A stretch of DNA of 52,556 nucleotides, taken from positions 1 through 52,556 of the forward strand of contig JAZRXA010000074.1 in the NCBI GenBank assembly GCA_045599965.1, written 5' to 3'. Both the position numbers and the translations under genes were made by a program. The notes under the pieces were generated by a model. It was not told the DNA's origin. It did no database searches and was given only the letters and a program-made list of their open reading frames with translations. This document shows positions 16,426-24,953 of the stretch, piece by piece. Positions within the stretch are counted from its first letter, which is position 1. Each line of letters starts with the position of its first letter. The DNA is from RGIG5612 sp045599965. GTDB taxonomy: Bacteria; Bacillota; Clostridia; Lachnospirales; Lachnospiraceae.

Positions 16426-16870
16426 AATATAAGATTAATGCAATTATAATAGCAATTAAAATTATTAGTATAATAATATTAAACCCAGCAAATATTCTAA
16501 AACCAGATTTTTTTTCTGGTTTTTTTTCTTGGACAGGTCTTCTATATGAATGAGAATAATCATCATTATAGAAGTCATCGATTAAATGATCTCTATAGTT
16601 TTTCTTTTGAGGATTATAAGTGTAGTTGGCGTTTGGATTTGGTCTATTAATTTTTGAAACCCTTCTATTATCGATAGCGCGCGATTGATTAGGGGTAGAA
16701 GGTTCTTCGACATTAGGAATAGACTGACGATTATATGTCGGTCTAGGTTTGCGAACTACGGGAGCTTTTTTAGGAGGAGTTCTATCAAATTGGATATCTT
16801 CTTCCTCTTTTAAGCTAACATTAAGTTTCTTTATTCTTGTTGTGCTATAAATATCATCATCGTAATTCAT
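16412..16870 (-). CDS. Hypothetical tail-anchored membrane protein
   Basis: About 152 residues starting MNYDDDIYSTTRIKKL. The first 115 residues are hydrophilic, rich in Pro, Arg, Asn and Lys, probably disordered and cytoplasmic. The last 30 residues are a strong membrane helix (IIILIILIAIIIALILYF) ending FKNL. No family is recognised. It converges with capA, overlapping it by 14 bases, and the capA/atp terminator lies inside its coding region. A TATAAT on the minus strand (16937-16942) could drive it; no good ribosome binding site is visible. The clear soluble/membrane layout supports a real gene, but it could also be chance. Confidence 0.5.
   Translation of the reverse strand: MNYDDDIYSTTRIKKLNVSLKEEEDIQFDRTPPKKAPVVRKPRPTYNRQSIPNVEEPSTPNQSRAIDNRRVSKINRPNPNANYTYNPQKKNYRDHLIDDFYNDDYSHSYRRPVQEKKPEKKSGFRIFAGFNIIILIILIAIIIALILYFKNL
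16499..16527 (+). terminator. Terminator of the atp-capA transcript, inside a convergent gene
   Basis: AAAACCAGA (16499-16507) pairs perfectly with TCTGGTTTT (16515-16523) and is followed by four more T. It lies 74 bases past the capA stop, within the minus-strand hypothetical gene, where it encodes part of a Lys-rich segment. Confidence 0.85.
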
Positions 16871-17116
16871 TTTTGCACACTTAATAAAAATTTTTTCTGC
16901 AAAAAAGCAAGGCTTTGTGCAGCTTGTTGATTTTACATTATAATATAAAAAAAGTCTATTAAATAACAAAAAAATAATATTTTCATATACAAGGTAATAT
17001 CTTGCATTTATAATGTAAATATGATAATTATTATAAAAATTTAATTATGTTTTTATATTTTAAGAATTAAATTTGATAAAATTAATCAAAATAAAACCAA
17101 ATAGGAGGATTTATTA

Positions 17117-17983
17117 ATGGCAGAAGTAGTAAAAGGCGCTGACGTTAAGGCTCGCTTAATTGAACAAATGAAGGCTAAAATTGCCGAAACAAATGTAAAA
17201 CCTTGCTTAGGTATTATTCGTGTTGGCGCAAAAGACAGTGATTTATCTTATGAAAAAGGTGTTAAGAAAACTTGCGAAGATGTTGGAATCGAAGTTAAAG
17301 TTTTCGAACTTCCAGAAGATGTAACACAAGAAAAATTAGAAGCAGAATTTAAGGCTGTTAACGATGATGATTCAGTTAACGGTATCTTAATGTTCCGCCC
17401 ATTACCAGAGCACTTAAGTGATCAACCATTAGTTGAAATGATTAATCCTGAAAAAGATATGGACTGCATGAGTCCTGCAAACTGGGCAAAACTTGCTATG
17501 GGTGATGATAGTGGTTACTTCCCATGTACAGCAGAAGCTGTTATCAAGATTTGTGATTTCATGGGTGTTAAGTATGAAGGTGCTAACGCAGTAATTATCG
17601 GACACAGTCTTGTAGTTGGTCGTCCTGTTGGATATATGATGATTGCTAGAAACGCTTCAGTTTCATGGTGCCATGTATTTACAAAGGATACAATCAAACG
17701 TTGTGAAGAAGCTGACATTATCGTTTGCGCTTGTGGCGTTCCTGGACTTGTTAAAGAAGCTCATGTTGCTAAAGCTAATCCTGATTGTGTTGCTATCGAC
17801 GTTGGTATCAACTTTGTTGATGGTAAAATGTGTGGTGACTTCGCTTTTGATGAAGTTGAAAAATGCGTTTCTAAGATTACTCCAGTTCCTGGTGGTGTTG
17901 GAGCAGTTACAAACTCAATTATGGCTAGCCACGTTGTAAGAGCAGCTGTTAAACAAGCTACTGGCGAAGTATTTAACTTCTAA
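17117..17983 (+). CDS. folD: Methylenetetrahydrofolate dehydrogenase, FolD family, probably without cyclohydrolase activity
   Basis: A 288-residue FolD homologue, full length. The Rossmann part is clear: VIIGHSLVVGRPVGYMM, CACGVPGLV, AIDVGIN and ITPVPGGVGAVT. The N-terminal catalytic part is altered. Aligned by eye with E. coli FolD, the YxxxK motif reads YEKGV, so the catalytic Lys is Val49, and the Q of VQLPLP is Phe93 in MFRPLP. Asp116 is kept. In known FolD enzymes the Lys and Gln are needed for the cyclohydrolase step, so this is probably a dehydrogenase only, with FchA (8249-8884) as partner. GGAGG precedes the ATG. Upstream 16970-17116 is AT-rich, with no riboswitch seen. Confidence 0.9.
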   Translation: MAEVVKGADVKARLIEQMKAKIAETNVKPCLGIIRVGAKDSDLSYEKGVKKTCEDVGIEVKVFELPEDVTQEKLEAEFKAVNDDDSVNGILMFRPLPEHLSDQPLVEMINPEKDMDCMSPANWAKLAMGDDSGYFPCTAEAVIKICDFMGVKYEGANAVIIGHSLVVGRPVGYMMIARNASVSWCHVFTKDTIKRCEEADIIVCACGVPGLVKEAHVAKANPDCVAIDVGINFVDGKMCGDFAFDEVEKCVSKITPVPGGVGAVTNSIMASHVVRAAVKQATGEVFNF

Positions 17984-19098
17984 TACAACAATTTAACATA
18001 GTAATTTTTTGAAACTTCTCTGATTAATCCTGAAATTTCAAGATCCATTAATATTATGGAAATTGATTCAGGATTCAGAGAAGTTTTTTGCATTATTTCT
18101 TCTGTGGATATAGGTTCGCTACTTAATAGGTTATATACTTTATAGGCGTCACTTTCGATATCTAGAGGACTTAAATCTTCATTAGTGAAAATATCTTCAG
18201 GTGCATTAATATCTCTTGATTTTTCGATTTGCTCCCTAAAATCAGATAATAAGTATTCAGGACTTAAAAGAATCCCGGCACCATCAGCGATTAGTTTATT
18301 GCATCCATCGCTTAAACTATCGGTTATTTTTCCAGGCAAACAATAAATATCTTTACCTTGGTCTAGTGCATATGAGGCTGTAACTAAGGTGCCACTTTTC
18401 TTTCTTGCTTCCATTATAAGAACCTTATCACTTAATCCACTTATTAGTCGATTACGAAATGGAAATTGCCAAGCTAGTGGTTTTGTACCAACAGGATATT
18501 CCGATATTATTCCGCCATCATTCATTATTATTTCGTAATATAGTTCGATATTTTCTTTTGGGTAAATAACATCAATTCCGCTACCTAAGACAGCGAAAGT
18601 TTTACCGCCAACACTTAAGGCAGAACTAGCACTTATTGAGTCAATTCCTAGTGCTAGACCACTTATTATTTGAATATTTTTTAAAGCAAGAGCTTTAGCA
18701 AATTTTATTGTTTGACTTCTTCCGTATTCGGAACATGCACGGGCTCCGACCATACCAACGCTTAGTAGATTAGGATCAGGCAAATTTCCCTTTACATATA
18801 AAGAGTAGGGAGCATATTTAATAAATCTTAATTTGTTTGGATAGTCTTTCGAATCTTGATGGATAAATTTAACGCCTTCTTTATCCAACTTTTCTTTTAA
18901 CTTTAATATCGAAATATCCTTTTTACTTTTTTCTATATTACTAATTTCTTTTTCAGATAATTTCACATCAGAATAGTTATAAAGATTAGCCTTAAAAATT
19001 TCTTCAGGAGAAGAAAAAACATAAAAAAGGTTATCTAACTGTTCACTATAAATATCCTTAATATTACATAACCAAAACCAATATTCGTCTTTATTCAT
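17980..19098 (-). CDS. dprA: DNA-processing protein DprA
   Basis: A 372-residue protein that protects incoming single-stranded DNA and loads RecA during transformation. The Rossmann-like core has VGARACSEYGR, ISGLALGIDSISASSAL, VLGSGIDVIYPKEN, FPFRNRLISGLSD and GTLVTASYALDQGKDIYCLPG. An N-terminal helical region and a C-terminal winged-helix domain (from about residue 310) are present. AGGAGG lies four bases before the ATG. It follows comM in a minus-strand operon, with a GC-rich repeat in between, and its stop overlaps the folD stop. Confidence 0.94.
   Translation of the reverse strand: MNKDEYWFWLCNIKDIYSEQLDNLFYVFSSPEEIFKANLYNYSDVKLSEKEISNIEKSKKDISILKLKEKLDKEGVKFIHQDSKDYPNKLRFIKYAPYSLYVKGNLPDPNLLSVGMVGARACSEYGRSQTIKFAKALALKNIQIISGLALGIDSISASSALSVGGKTFAVLGSGIDVIYPKENIELYYEIIMNDGGIISEYPVGTKPLAWQFPFRNRLISGLSDKVLIMEARKKSGTLVTASYALDQGKDIYCLPGKITDSLSDGCNKLIADGAGILLSPEYLLSDFREQIEKSRDINAPEDIFTNEDLSPLDIESDAYKVYNLLSSEPISTEEIMQKTSLNPESISIILMDLEISGLIREVSKNYYVKLLY
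18012..18089 (+). terminator. Long inverted repeat, possible folD terminator inside dprA
   Basis: AAACTTCTCTGA (18012-18023) and ATCCTGA (18027-18033) pair with the contiguous 18068-18086, giving 19 base pairs with a three-base bulge and a 34-base loop. On the plus strand a T-run (18084-18089) overlaps and follows the right arm, so it could end the folD message. It lies wholly in the dprA coding sequence, in the winged-helix part. Confidence 0.6.
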
Positions 19099-19115
19099 AA
19101 AACCTCCTTTTTAAA

Positions 19116-19256
19116 GTCCTGCGGGAGCGAGGAACAAAGTATAAGTATGATATACCCGAGCGCGAGCAGGAGGGCACCATACGAGTAGGGAGGGACCTTT
19201 CAGGGGAGGGTTCCCTGCGAAGTATGGGAGATGTCCTGCGGGAGCGAGGGGACATT
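19116..19256. repeat. GC-rich dispersed hairpin repeat, copy 1
   Basis: The whole comM-dprA gap is GC-rich in an AT-rich region. Bases 19156-19255 match 34859-34954 closely. The unit contains CCATAC (19177-19182) facing GTATGG (19222-19227), and a hairpin at 19231-19255 (ATGTCC with GGACAT) around TGCGGGAGCGAG. A second copy of that hairpin motif stands at 19116-19135. A minus-strand ORF through it is only a by-product. Confidence 0.85.
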
Positions 19257-20780
19257 CTATCTATCAATAAATTGATTCCTGTAGCTAATTGCCTCGAGTA
19301 AATGCGGCTTAAGGATATCCTTAGATTCACTTAAGTCCGCAATTGTTCTAGCAACCTTTAAGATTTTGTAATAGCCTCTAGCAGACATATTAAATTTTTC
19401 ATAAGCCGTATTTAATATTTCCTGATTTGCGCTATCTAAAACACAATATTTTTTAATTTCGTTTTGGCCCATTTGTGAATTAAAAGAAATTTTAAGGCCA
19501 TTAAATCTTTCTTTTTGTATTTCTTGGGCATTTTGGATTAAACTTCTCATGTCAGTAGAACTTAAGCCAAATTTGCTAGAGGAAAAATCGTCTGTATCTA
19601 ATCTTTTAGTACCAATAGTTATGTCAACTCGATCTAGAATAGGACCTCTTATTTTTCCAAAATATTTATTCACATCTACTTCCGTGCATTTACAAAAGTT
19701 TCTATCTGGATAGTAACCACATTTACATGGATTCATAGCCATAACAAGCATAAAGTCGCAAGGGAAATCTACTTGTGCATTCGTTCTAGATATTAAAATA
19801 TGTTTATCTTCAAGGGGCTGCCTAAGCATTTCTATTGTGCTTTTCTTAAATTCAGCAACCTCATCTAAAAATAAAACACCCTTATTAGCCAATGTAATTT
19901 CTCCTGGTTTAGGGTTGGATGAGCCACCTACTAAGGCTGCATCACTTATGCTGTGGTGAGGAGACCTAAAAGGTCTATTTAGAATTAGTGATTTTCCATC
20001 TAGCAGACCTGCTACTGAATAGATTTTAGAAACTTCTAAACATTCTTCTACAGAAAGCCGATTTAATATAGTAGGAATCCTTTGAGATAGCATACTTTTT
20101 CCAGAGCCAGGCGGACCAATATATAAAAGGTTGTGGAAACCGCATATTGCAACCATAGTTGCCCTTTTAGCGCCTTCTTGACCTTTTACATCTATATAAT
20201 CTAGTGCGCATTCCTTATAAGCTTTTTCTAAGATATTTTCTAAGTCATCATGTTCACTTATAGGGAATGCTTCACCTTTTAGCATTTTAATTGCATCCTC
20301 TAAGTTTGATACAGGCACTATATTTACATCCTTAATTACAGCCCCTTCGTAAGCATTTTCTTTGGGTAAGATTATAGTTTTAACATGTTCTTTTTGAGCC
20401 ATAATCGTAATAGGTAATATTCCTCTTATAGGATTAATTTTTCCATCTAGACTTAGTTCACCTATTATTAAAGTATCTTTAATTGCACTTTGGGGGATTT
20501 GACCAATTGCACAAAGAATTGCAATTGCTATTGGAAGATCAAAACCAGAACCGATTTTTTTTAATGAAGCAGGAGAGAGATTAATTGTGATTCTTCTTGA
20601 TGGAAATTCTATCCCTGAATTAGTTATTGCTCTTATAACTCTTTCTTTCGCTTCTCTAATTTCACTGGAGGGTAAACCTACAATATTAAAGTCGGGTAGA
20701 CCACCAGAAATATCGGCTTCAACGTAGACTTTATGTGCATCAATGCCACATATGTCTGCGCATAAAATACGACAAAACAT
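19257..20780 (-). CDS. comM: ComM/YifB family AAA+ ATPase (Mg chelatase-like)
   Basis: A 507-residue hexameric helicase-like ATPase; ComM promotes branch migration during natural transformation. Layout: an N-terminal Lon-protease-like domain (GLPDFNIVGLPSSEIREAKER, INLSPASLKK), a central AAA+ domain with Walker A GPPGSGKSM and Walker B GVLFLDEVAEF, a Cys cluster (CKCGYYPDRNFCKC), then the C-terminal ISYR.. helix region. AGGAG precedes the ATG. Transcribed with dprA from the promoter at 20858-20886, divergent from topA. Confidence 0.92.
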   Translation of the reverse strand: MFCRILCADICGIDAHKVYVEADISGGLPDFNIVGLPSSEIREAKERVIRAITNSGIEFPSRRITINLSPASLKKIGSGFDLPIAIAILCAIGQIPQSAIKDTLIIGELSLDGKINPIRGILPITIMAQKEHVKTIILPKENAYEGAVIKDVNIVPVSNLEDAIKMLKGEAFPISEHDDLENILEKAYKECALDYIDVKGQEGAKRATMVAICGFHNLLYIGPPGSGKSMLSQRIPTILNRLSVEECLEVSKIYSVAGLLDGKSLILNRPFRSPHHSISDAALVGGSSNPKPGEITLANKGVLFLDEVAEFKKSTIEMLRQPLEDKHILISRTNAQVDFPCDFMLVMAMNPCKCGYYPDRNFCKCTEVDVNKYFGKIRGPILDRVDITIGTKRLDTDDFSSSKFGLSSTDMRSLIQNAQEIQKERFNGLKISFNSQMGQNEIKKYCVLDSANQEILNTAYEKFNMSARGYYKILKVARTIADLSESKDILKPHLLEAISYRNQFIDR

Positions 20781-20857
20781 AAAAAAATCTCCTTTATTTA
20801 TTAAATTATTTTTTAGAAATTATGCCAAGAAAATGGCATCAAGATTTCTTTTAATTA

Positions 20858-20886
20858 AGACTATCACTGTATTTTTTTAGTGTCAA
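20858..20886 (-). promoter_or_regulatory. Promoter of comM-dprA
   Basis: On the minus strand TTGACA (20881-20886), a 17-base spacer ending TGA, and TAGTCT (20858-20863), so an extended -10 type. It lies 78 bases upstream of comM. A small inverted repeat, ATGCCA/TGGCAT (20822-20839), follows in the leader and could be an operator. Confidence 0.65.
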
Positions 20887-20923
20887 GAGATATAAAAAAA
20901 TTTTAAATAAAAAAAATATTTGT

Positions 20924-20953
20924 TTGACAGATTATATGTTTTCGTGGTATTTA
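20924..20953 (+). promoter_or_regulatory. Promoter of topA
   Basis: TTGACA (20924-20929), an 18-base spacer and TATTTA (20948-20953), 48 bases before the topA start. It diverges from the comM promoter 37 bases away. Confidence 0.65.
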
Positions 20954-21001
20954 GTTAAAACTGTGGAATAAAAATTAAATATTCCCGGAAGGAAAATTAT
21001 T

Positions 21002-22990
21002 ATGGCAAAAAATTTAGTTATTGTGGAATCACCCGCAAAAGTAAAGACTGTTAAAAAATATCTTGGCAAAAATTTTGAGGTTGTTGCTTCTAAGGGACAT
21101 GTTAGGGATTTACCTAAAAGTTCGTTAGGAATAGACGTTGATAATGATTTCGAACCTAAATATATAACTATTAGAGGAAAAGGCGACACATTATCAGAAC
21201 TTAAAAGATTAGCTAAAGAAGCAGATAAAGTATATCTTGCAACTGACCCTGACCGCGAAGGTGAGGCAATTAGTTGGCATCTTTCTAACGCATTAAATCT
21301 TGACGAATCTAAGCGTGCTAGAATTACGTTTAATGAAATCACTAAAAGCGCTGTTGCAGCTTCTCTTAAAAGTCCAAGAGAAATTGATATGGATTTAGTT
21401 AATGCGCAACAAGCAAGAAGAAGTCTTGATAGACTTGTTGGCTATGGAATTAGTCCAATTCTTTGGGAAAAGGTTAAAAGAGGATTAAGTGCAGGCAGAG
21501 TTCAATCTGTAGCTCTTAGAATGGTTAATGATAGAGATGCCCAAATAGATGCATTTGTTCCAGAAGAATATTGGAATCTTGAAGCTGAAATTTCTATTAA
21601 AGGTGAAAAGAAAACAATCCTGGCTAAATTTAACGGTGATAAGAAGGGCAAGATTGATATTCATACTAAAGATGAATTAGATGATATTCTTAAACAAATA
21701 GAAGGCAAGGATGTTGCTATATCTGATATTAAAAAGTCAGAAAGAGTTAAAAAGGCTCCATTGCCTTTCGTTACATCTTCCTTACAACAAGAAGCTTCAA
21801 AAGCTCTTAACTTTTCAACTCAAAAAACTATGAGAGTTGCTCAGAACTTATATGAAGAGGGATATATTACATATCTTCGTACAGATTCTATTCGTATTTC
21901 AGATGAAGCTATTGAAACAGCAAAAGGCTTTATTGGTGAGAACTATGGAAAAGATTATATAAGTTATGTTAAGAATACGACTAAATCAAAAGGTAAAGTT
22001 CAAGATGCGCATGAAGCTATTAGACCTTCAGATATTAATGTAACACCTGAAAAATTAAAAGAAAAATTAGATAGAGATAATTTTAGATTATATCAACTTA
22101 TATGGAAGAGATTTGTTGCTAGCAGAATGACAAATGCGGTTTATGAAACAACATCAGTTTCTTTCGAAGTTTCTAATTATATTTTTAAGGCAACAGCATC
22201 AAAGATAAAATTTGACGGATTTATGAAAGTATATACTTTTGCTGATGATGAAAAAGAAGAAAAAAATAATACGATCACAAATCTGACACTAGATTCTGTT
22301 ATAACAAATGTAAATTACGATGGCTCGCAGCACTTTACTCAGCCACCAGCACACTTTACTGAAGCTTCTTTAGTTAAAGCTATGGAGGAGGCGGGAATAG
22401 GTCGTCCAAGTACATATTCTCCAACAATATATCTTATCCAAAATAGACATTATGTTCGTAAGGAAAAGAAAAATATTTTAATAACTGAGTTAGGTAAGGT
22501 TGTTAATGATATAATGGTTACAGCTTTTCCAACTATTGTAGATACACAGTTTACTGCTAAAATAGAAGAAAAACTTGATAACATAGAAGAAGGTAATGTT
22601 GATTGGAAACAAATCTTAAGAGATTTCTATCCAGGACTTAAGACATCAATTGATAGTGCTAGAACTAAATTAGAAAAGATTAAAGTTAAAGACGAAGAGA
22701 GCGATATTGTTTGTGATAAATGCGGAAGAATGATGGTATATAAATTTGGACCACATGGTAAATTCCTTGCATGCCCAGGTTTCCCAGAATGTCGCAATAC
22801 AATGAGCATTATTGAAAAAGCTAATGTTAAATGTCCTGATTGTGGACGTGAAATAATTATTAGAAAAACTAAAAAAGGTCGTAGATATTACGGTTGTGAG
22901 GGTTACCCTGAATGTAAGTTTATGTCATGGAACAAGCCTCAACCAGGTAAAAACGAAAAAGACGTAATAGAAGACATAGATGAAAAGTAG
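21002..22990 (+). CDS. topA: DNA topoisomerase I (type IA)
   Basis: A 662-residue enzyme that relaxes negative supercoils. The TOPRIM domain has VIVESPAKVKTVKKYLG and TDPDREGEAISWHL. The nucleophile is Tyr291 in YITYLRTDS. GRPSTYSPTIY follows. Two C-terminal zinc-ribbon units each have four Cys (CDKCGRMM...CPGFPEC and CPDCGREI...CEGYPEC); the usual Firmicutes enzyme has three or four, so the tail is short. GGAAGGA precedes the ATG. It overlaps the next gene by 11 bases. Confidence 0.95.
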   Translation: MAKNLVIVESPAKVKTVKKYLGKNFEVVASKGHVRDLPKSSLGIDVDNDFEPKYITIRGKGDTLSELKRLAKEADKVYLATDPDREGEAISWHLSNALNLDESKRARITFNEITKSAVAASLKSPREIDMDLVNAQQARRSLDRLVGYGISPILWEKVKRGLSAGRVQSVALRMVNDRDAQIDAFVPEEYWNLEAEISIKGEKKTILAKFNGDKKGKIDIHTKDELDDILKQIEGKDVAISDIKKSERVKKAPLPFVTSSLQQEASKALNFSTQKTMRVAQNLYEEGYITYLRTDSIRISDEAIETAKGFIGENYGKDYISYVKNTTKSKGKVQDAHEAIRPSDINVTPEKLKEKLDRDNFRLYQLIWKRFVASRMTNAVYETTSVSFEVSNYIFKATASKIKFDGFMKVYTFADDEKEEKNNTITNLTLDSVITNVNYDGSQHFTQPPAHFTEASLVKAMEEAGIGRPSTYSPTIYLIQNRHYVRKEKKNILITELGKVVNDIMVTAFPTIVDTQFTAKIEEKLDNIEEGNVDWKQILRDFYPGLKTSIDSARTKLEKIKVKDEESDIVCDKCGRMMVYKFGPHGKFLACPGFPECRNTMSIIEKANVKCPDCGREIIIRKTKKGRRYYGCEGYPECKFMSWNKPQPGKNEKDVIEDIDEK

Positions 22991-24263
22991 TAAAAGAAAT
23001 TATTTTATCAGAATAGTGATTATGTTATTACTTACTGCAGTAATTATTTTTTGTGCAATGCTAGTAAGGCCTATTATCACGGAAGAAAATAGTACAGGTA
23101 CTGTAATTGAAGAGGCACATGACTTAATTTTGTGGTATTACGATCCTGCATTTGAGAAATATGCTGAAAAATTAAAAGAGGATTATTTTAAGAATACAGG
23201 CTTAAGACTTGGATGTGAATTGGTAAGTGCTGTTGAGTTTTTTGAAAACATAAATAAGATGAATGTTGAAAAAGATGATAATGCACCTGACCTTTTTATA
23301 TGCGAAAGTACAAAACTAGAGCAAGCATACTTAGGTTCTGTTGCTAAAGAAAATACGGATACTTCTACATATAACTTAGCTAACTTTGCACAAATATCTC
23401 TTGATGCATCTACATATAATGATAAGTTAGTTGCTTATCCATTTGCTTTTGATGTTGGACTTTTAGTTTATAACCAAGATTATCAGCTTGATCCATCTAC
23501 ATCATTTGACGATATTTTAGTATCTTCATCTAACTTTATTAAAGATGCAAGATCATCTATTGATATGGTTGCATTGTTTGATCCTAATAGTTTAATTTGC
23601 AACTATCAATTTATTGGTGCATATCTAAATATCGGTGGAAAGACTGGCGACTCAGCTAAGAAGATAGATACTAATAATGAGAATTTAATAAATGCACTTA
23701 GTTATTATCAAAACTTTGCTAAGAATGTAAAGATTGATAGAGATACTGTTGATTACGATCTTGTTGAAAACAGTTTTGTTTTCGCACGTTGTCAAACAGC
23801 TATTGTTAAATGCTCAACTTTAGCACTTCTTAATCAACAAAATACAAATTATAAAATTACACAAATGCCACCACTTAATGAAGAACTTGAATCAAAACCA
23901 TTGTCTACAACTTGGTGCGTTTGTGTTAATCCTATTTCAAATAATATTGAAACTTCTGAAGAACTTGCAAAGTATATGACATATGACAATATTAGTTACC
24001 TTTATGACACAACAGGTCTTATAAGTTGCAAGAGAGTGCTTCACAAAGAAAAAGGTTTCCAAGACGCTTATACTCAGTACGAGAATTCATGCACGCTTCC
24101 AAAGATGATTGAAACTCAAGAAATCTGGAAAGATATTAGAACTATGCTTTCAAACGTTTGGGGAGGAACTTCTCCTAGTGATGCACTTGCTAGATTCAAT
24201 GATTCTTTAAACAAAGATCTATCTACAAGAACAAGTTCATCTGTAGAATCTAAATCCAAATAA
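22980..24263 (+). CDS. Membrane-anchored extracellular solute-binding-like protein
   Basis: A 427-residue protein with an N-terminal membrane helix (about residues 10-30) and a domain like family 1 extracellular binding proteins: DLILWYYDPAFEKYAEKLKED, PDLFICES, KLVAYPFAFDVGLLVYN and a C-terminal GGTSPSDALARFN. The Cys in IIFCAM does not fit a clean lipobox, so it may be anchored by the uncleaved helix. No permease or ATPase genes are near, and it overlaps topA, so it is probably not a dedicated transporter part; a sensing or envelope role is possible. Function unknown. Confidence 0.65.
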   Translation: MKSSKRNYFIRIVIMLLLTAVIIFCAMLVRPIITEENSTGTVIEEAHDLILWYYDPAFEKYAEKLKEDYFKNTGLRLGCELVSAVEFFENINKMNVEKDDNAPDLFICESTKLEQAYLGSVAKENTDTSTYNLANFAQISLDASTYNDKLVAYPFAFDVGLLVYNQDYQLDPSTSFDDILVSSSNFIKDARSSIDMVALFDPNSLICNYQFIGAYLNIGGKTGDSAKKIDTNNENLINALSYYQNFAKNVKIDRDTVDYDLVENSFVFARCQTAIVKCSTLALLNQQNTNYKITQMPPLNEELESKPLSTTWCVCVNPISNNIETSEELAKYMTYDNISYLYDTTGLISCKRVLHKEKGFQDAYTQYENSCTLPKMIETQEIWKDIRTMLSNVWGGTSPSDALARFNDSLNKDLSTRTSSSVESKSK

Positions 24264-24287
24264 TTTTACAAATTTATTACAGAATTA

Positions 24288-24316
24288 TTGCAAGTTTAAT
24301 AAAAGTTTTGTACAAT
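24288..24316 (+). promoter_or_regulatory. Promoter of comEA
   Basis: TTGCAA (24288-24293), 17 bases, TACAAT (24311-24316), 38 bases before the comEA ATG. It would serve comEA and perhaps the two-component genes behind it. Confidence 0.75.
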
Positions 24317-24354
24317 AAACCTGTCAGAGGTTCTTTTCCTATGTGGAGGAGGAC

Positions 24355-24951
24355 ATGAAAAATAAAAAATTAATTAAAGTTTTATTTATTGGTGTTATTG
24401 TTGTTGTTGCAGGAATAGTTTTTAGTTGCACCATAAAAAACAAAAATGCTAAAACTCTTTCAGAAGAAAAAACTACTGAAAGTTCTAAGAATGAAGATGA
24501 AAGTAGCAAGGAAGAAAGTTTAGCAAATCTTTGTGTACATGTGTGTGGGCAAGTAAAATCTCCTGGAGTTTATTATTTAAATAACACAGCTAGAGTCTTT
24601 GATGCAGTTAAGGCTGCCGGAGGATTTTTAGAGGAGGCCGATACTCAATACTTAAACCTTGCACAGCTAATAAAAGATGGAGAGCAAATTTATATTCCTT
24701 CAAAAGAAGAGGTTGCGTCCGGAAAAGTTGCTGAAAGTAGTAAAGCAAAGTTTGATGATGGTTTAGTAAATATAAATCTAGCTTCATTAGAAGATTTAAA
24801 AACCTTACCGGGTATTGGGGATGTTAAGGCCGAGGCTATAGTTTCATATCGAGAAAATGTTGGAAATTTTTCCAATGTTGAAGACATAAAAAACGTTGCA
24901 GGAATTAAAGATAGTTCCTTCGAAAAAATTAAGGATTATATTAAGGTGTAA
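24355..24951 (+). CDS. comEA: Competence DNA-binding protein ComEA
   Basis: A 198-residue membrane-anchored DNA receptor. Layout: membrane helix (about residues 5-24), a Ser/Glu-rich linker, an SLBB domain (VHVCGQVKSPGVYYL, DAVKAAGGFLEEAD) and a C-terminal helix-hairpin-helix DNA-binding domain (VNINLASLEDLKTLPGIGD, IKNVAGIKDSSFEKI). I choose the ATG at 24355 after GGAGGAGG; a GTG at 24343 precedes that site. It normally hands DNA to ComEC, which is 3 kb downstream, with a two-component system in between. Confidence 0.92.
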   Translation: MKNKKLIKVLFIGVIVVVAGIVFSCTIKNKNAKTLSEEKTTESSKNEDESSKEESLANLCVHVCGQVKSPGVYYLNNTARVFDAVKAAGGFLEEADTQYLNLAQLIKDGEQIYIPSKEEVASGKVAESSKAKFDDGLVNINLASLEDLKTLPGIGDVKAEAIVSYRENVGNFSNVEDIKNVAGIKDSSFEKIKDYIKV

Positions 24952-24953
24952 TT

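Noticed and set aside
19091..19330. Minus-strand ORF through the GC-rich repeat, and a similar one at 34791-35081
   Set aside because: Both translate the same non-coding repeat (shared RMVPSCSRS-like peptide), overlap real genes and have no ribosome binding site.
22980..24263. Substrate-binding protein of an ABC importer
   Set aside because: The fold resembles a binding protein, but no permease or ATPase is near and the lipobox is poor, so an importer role is not claimed.
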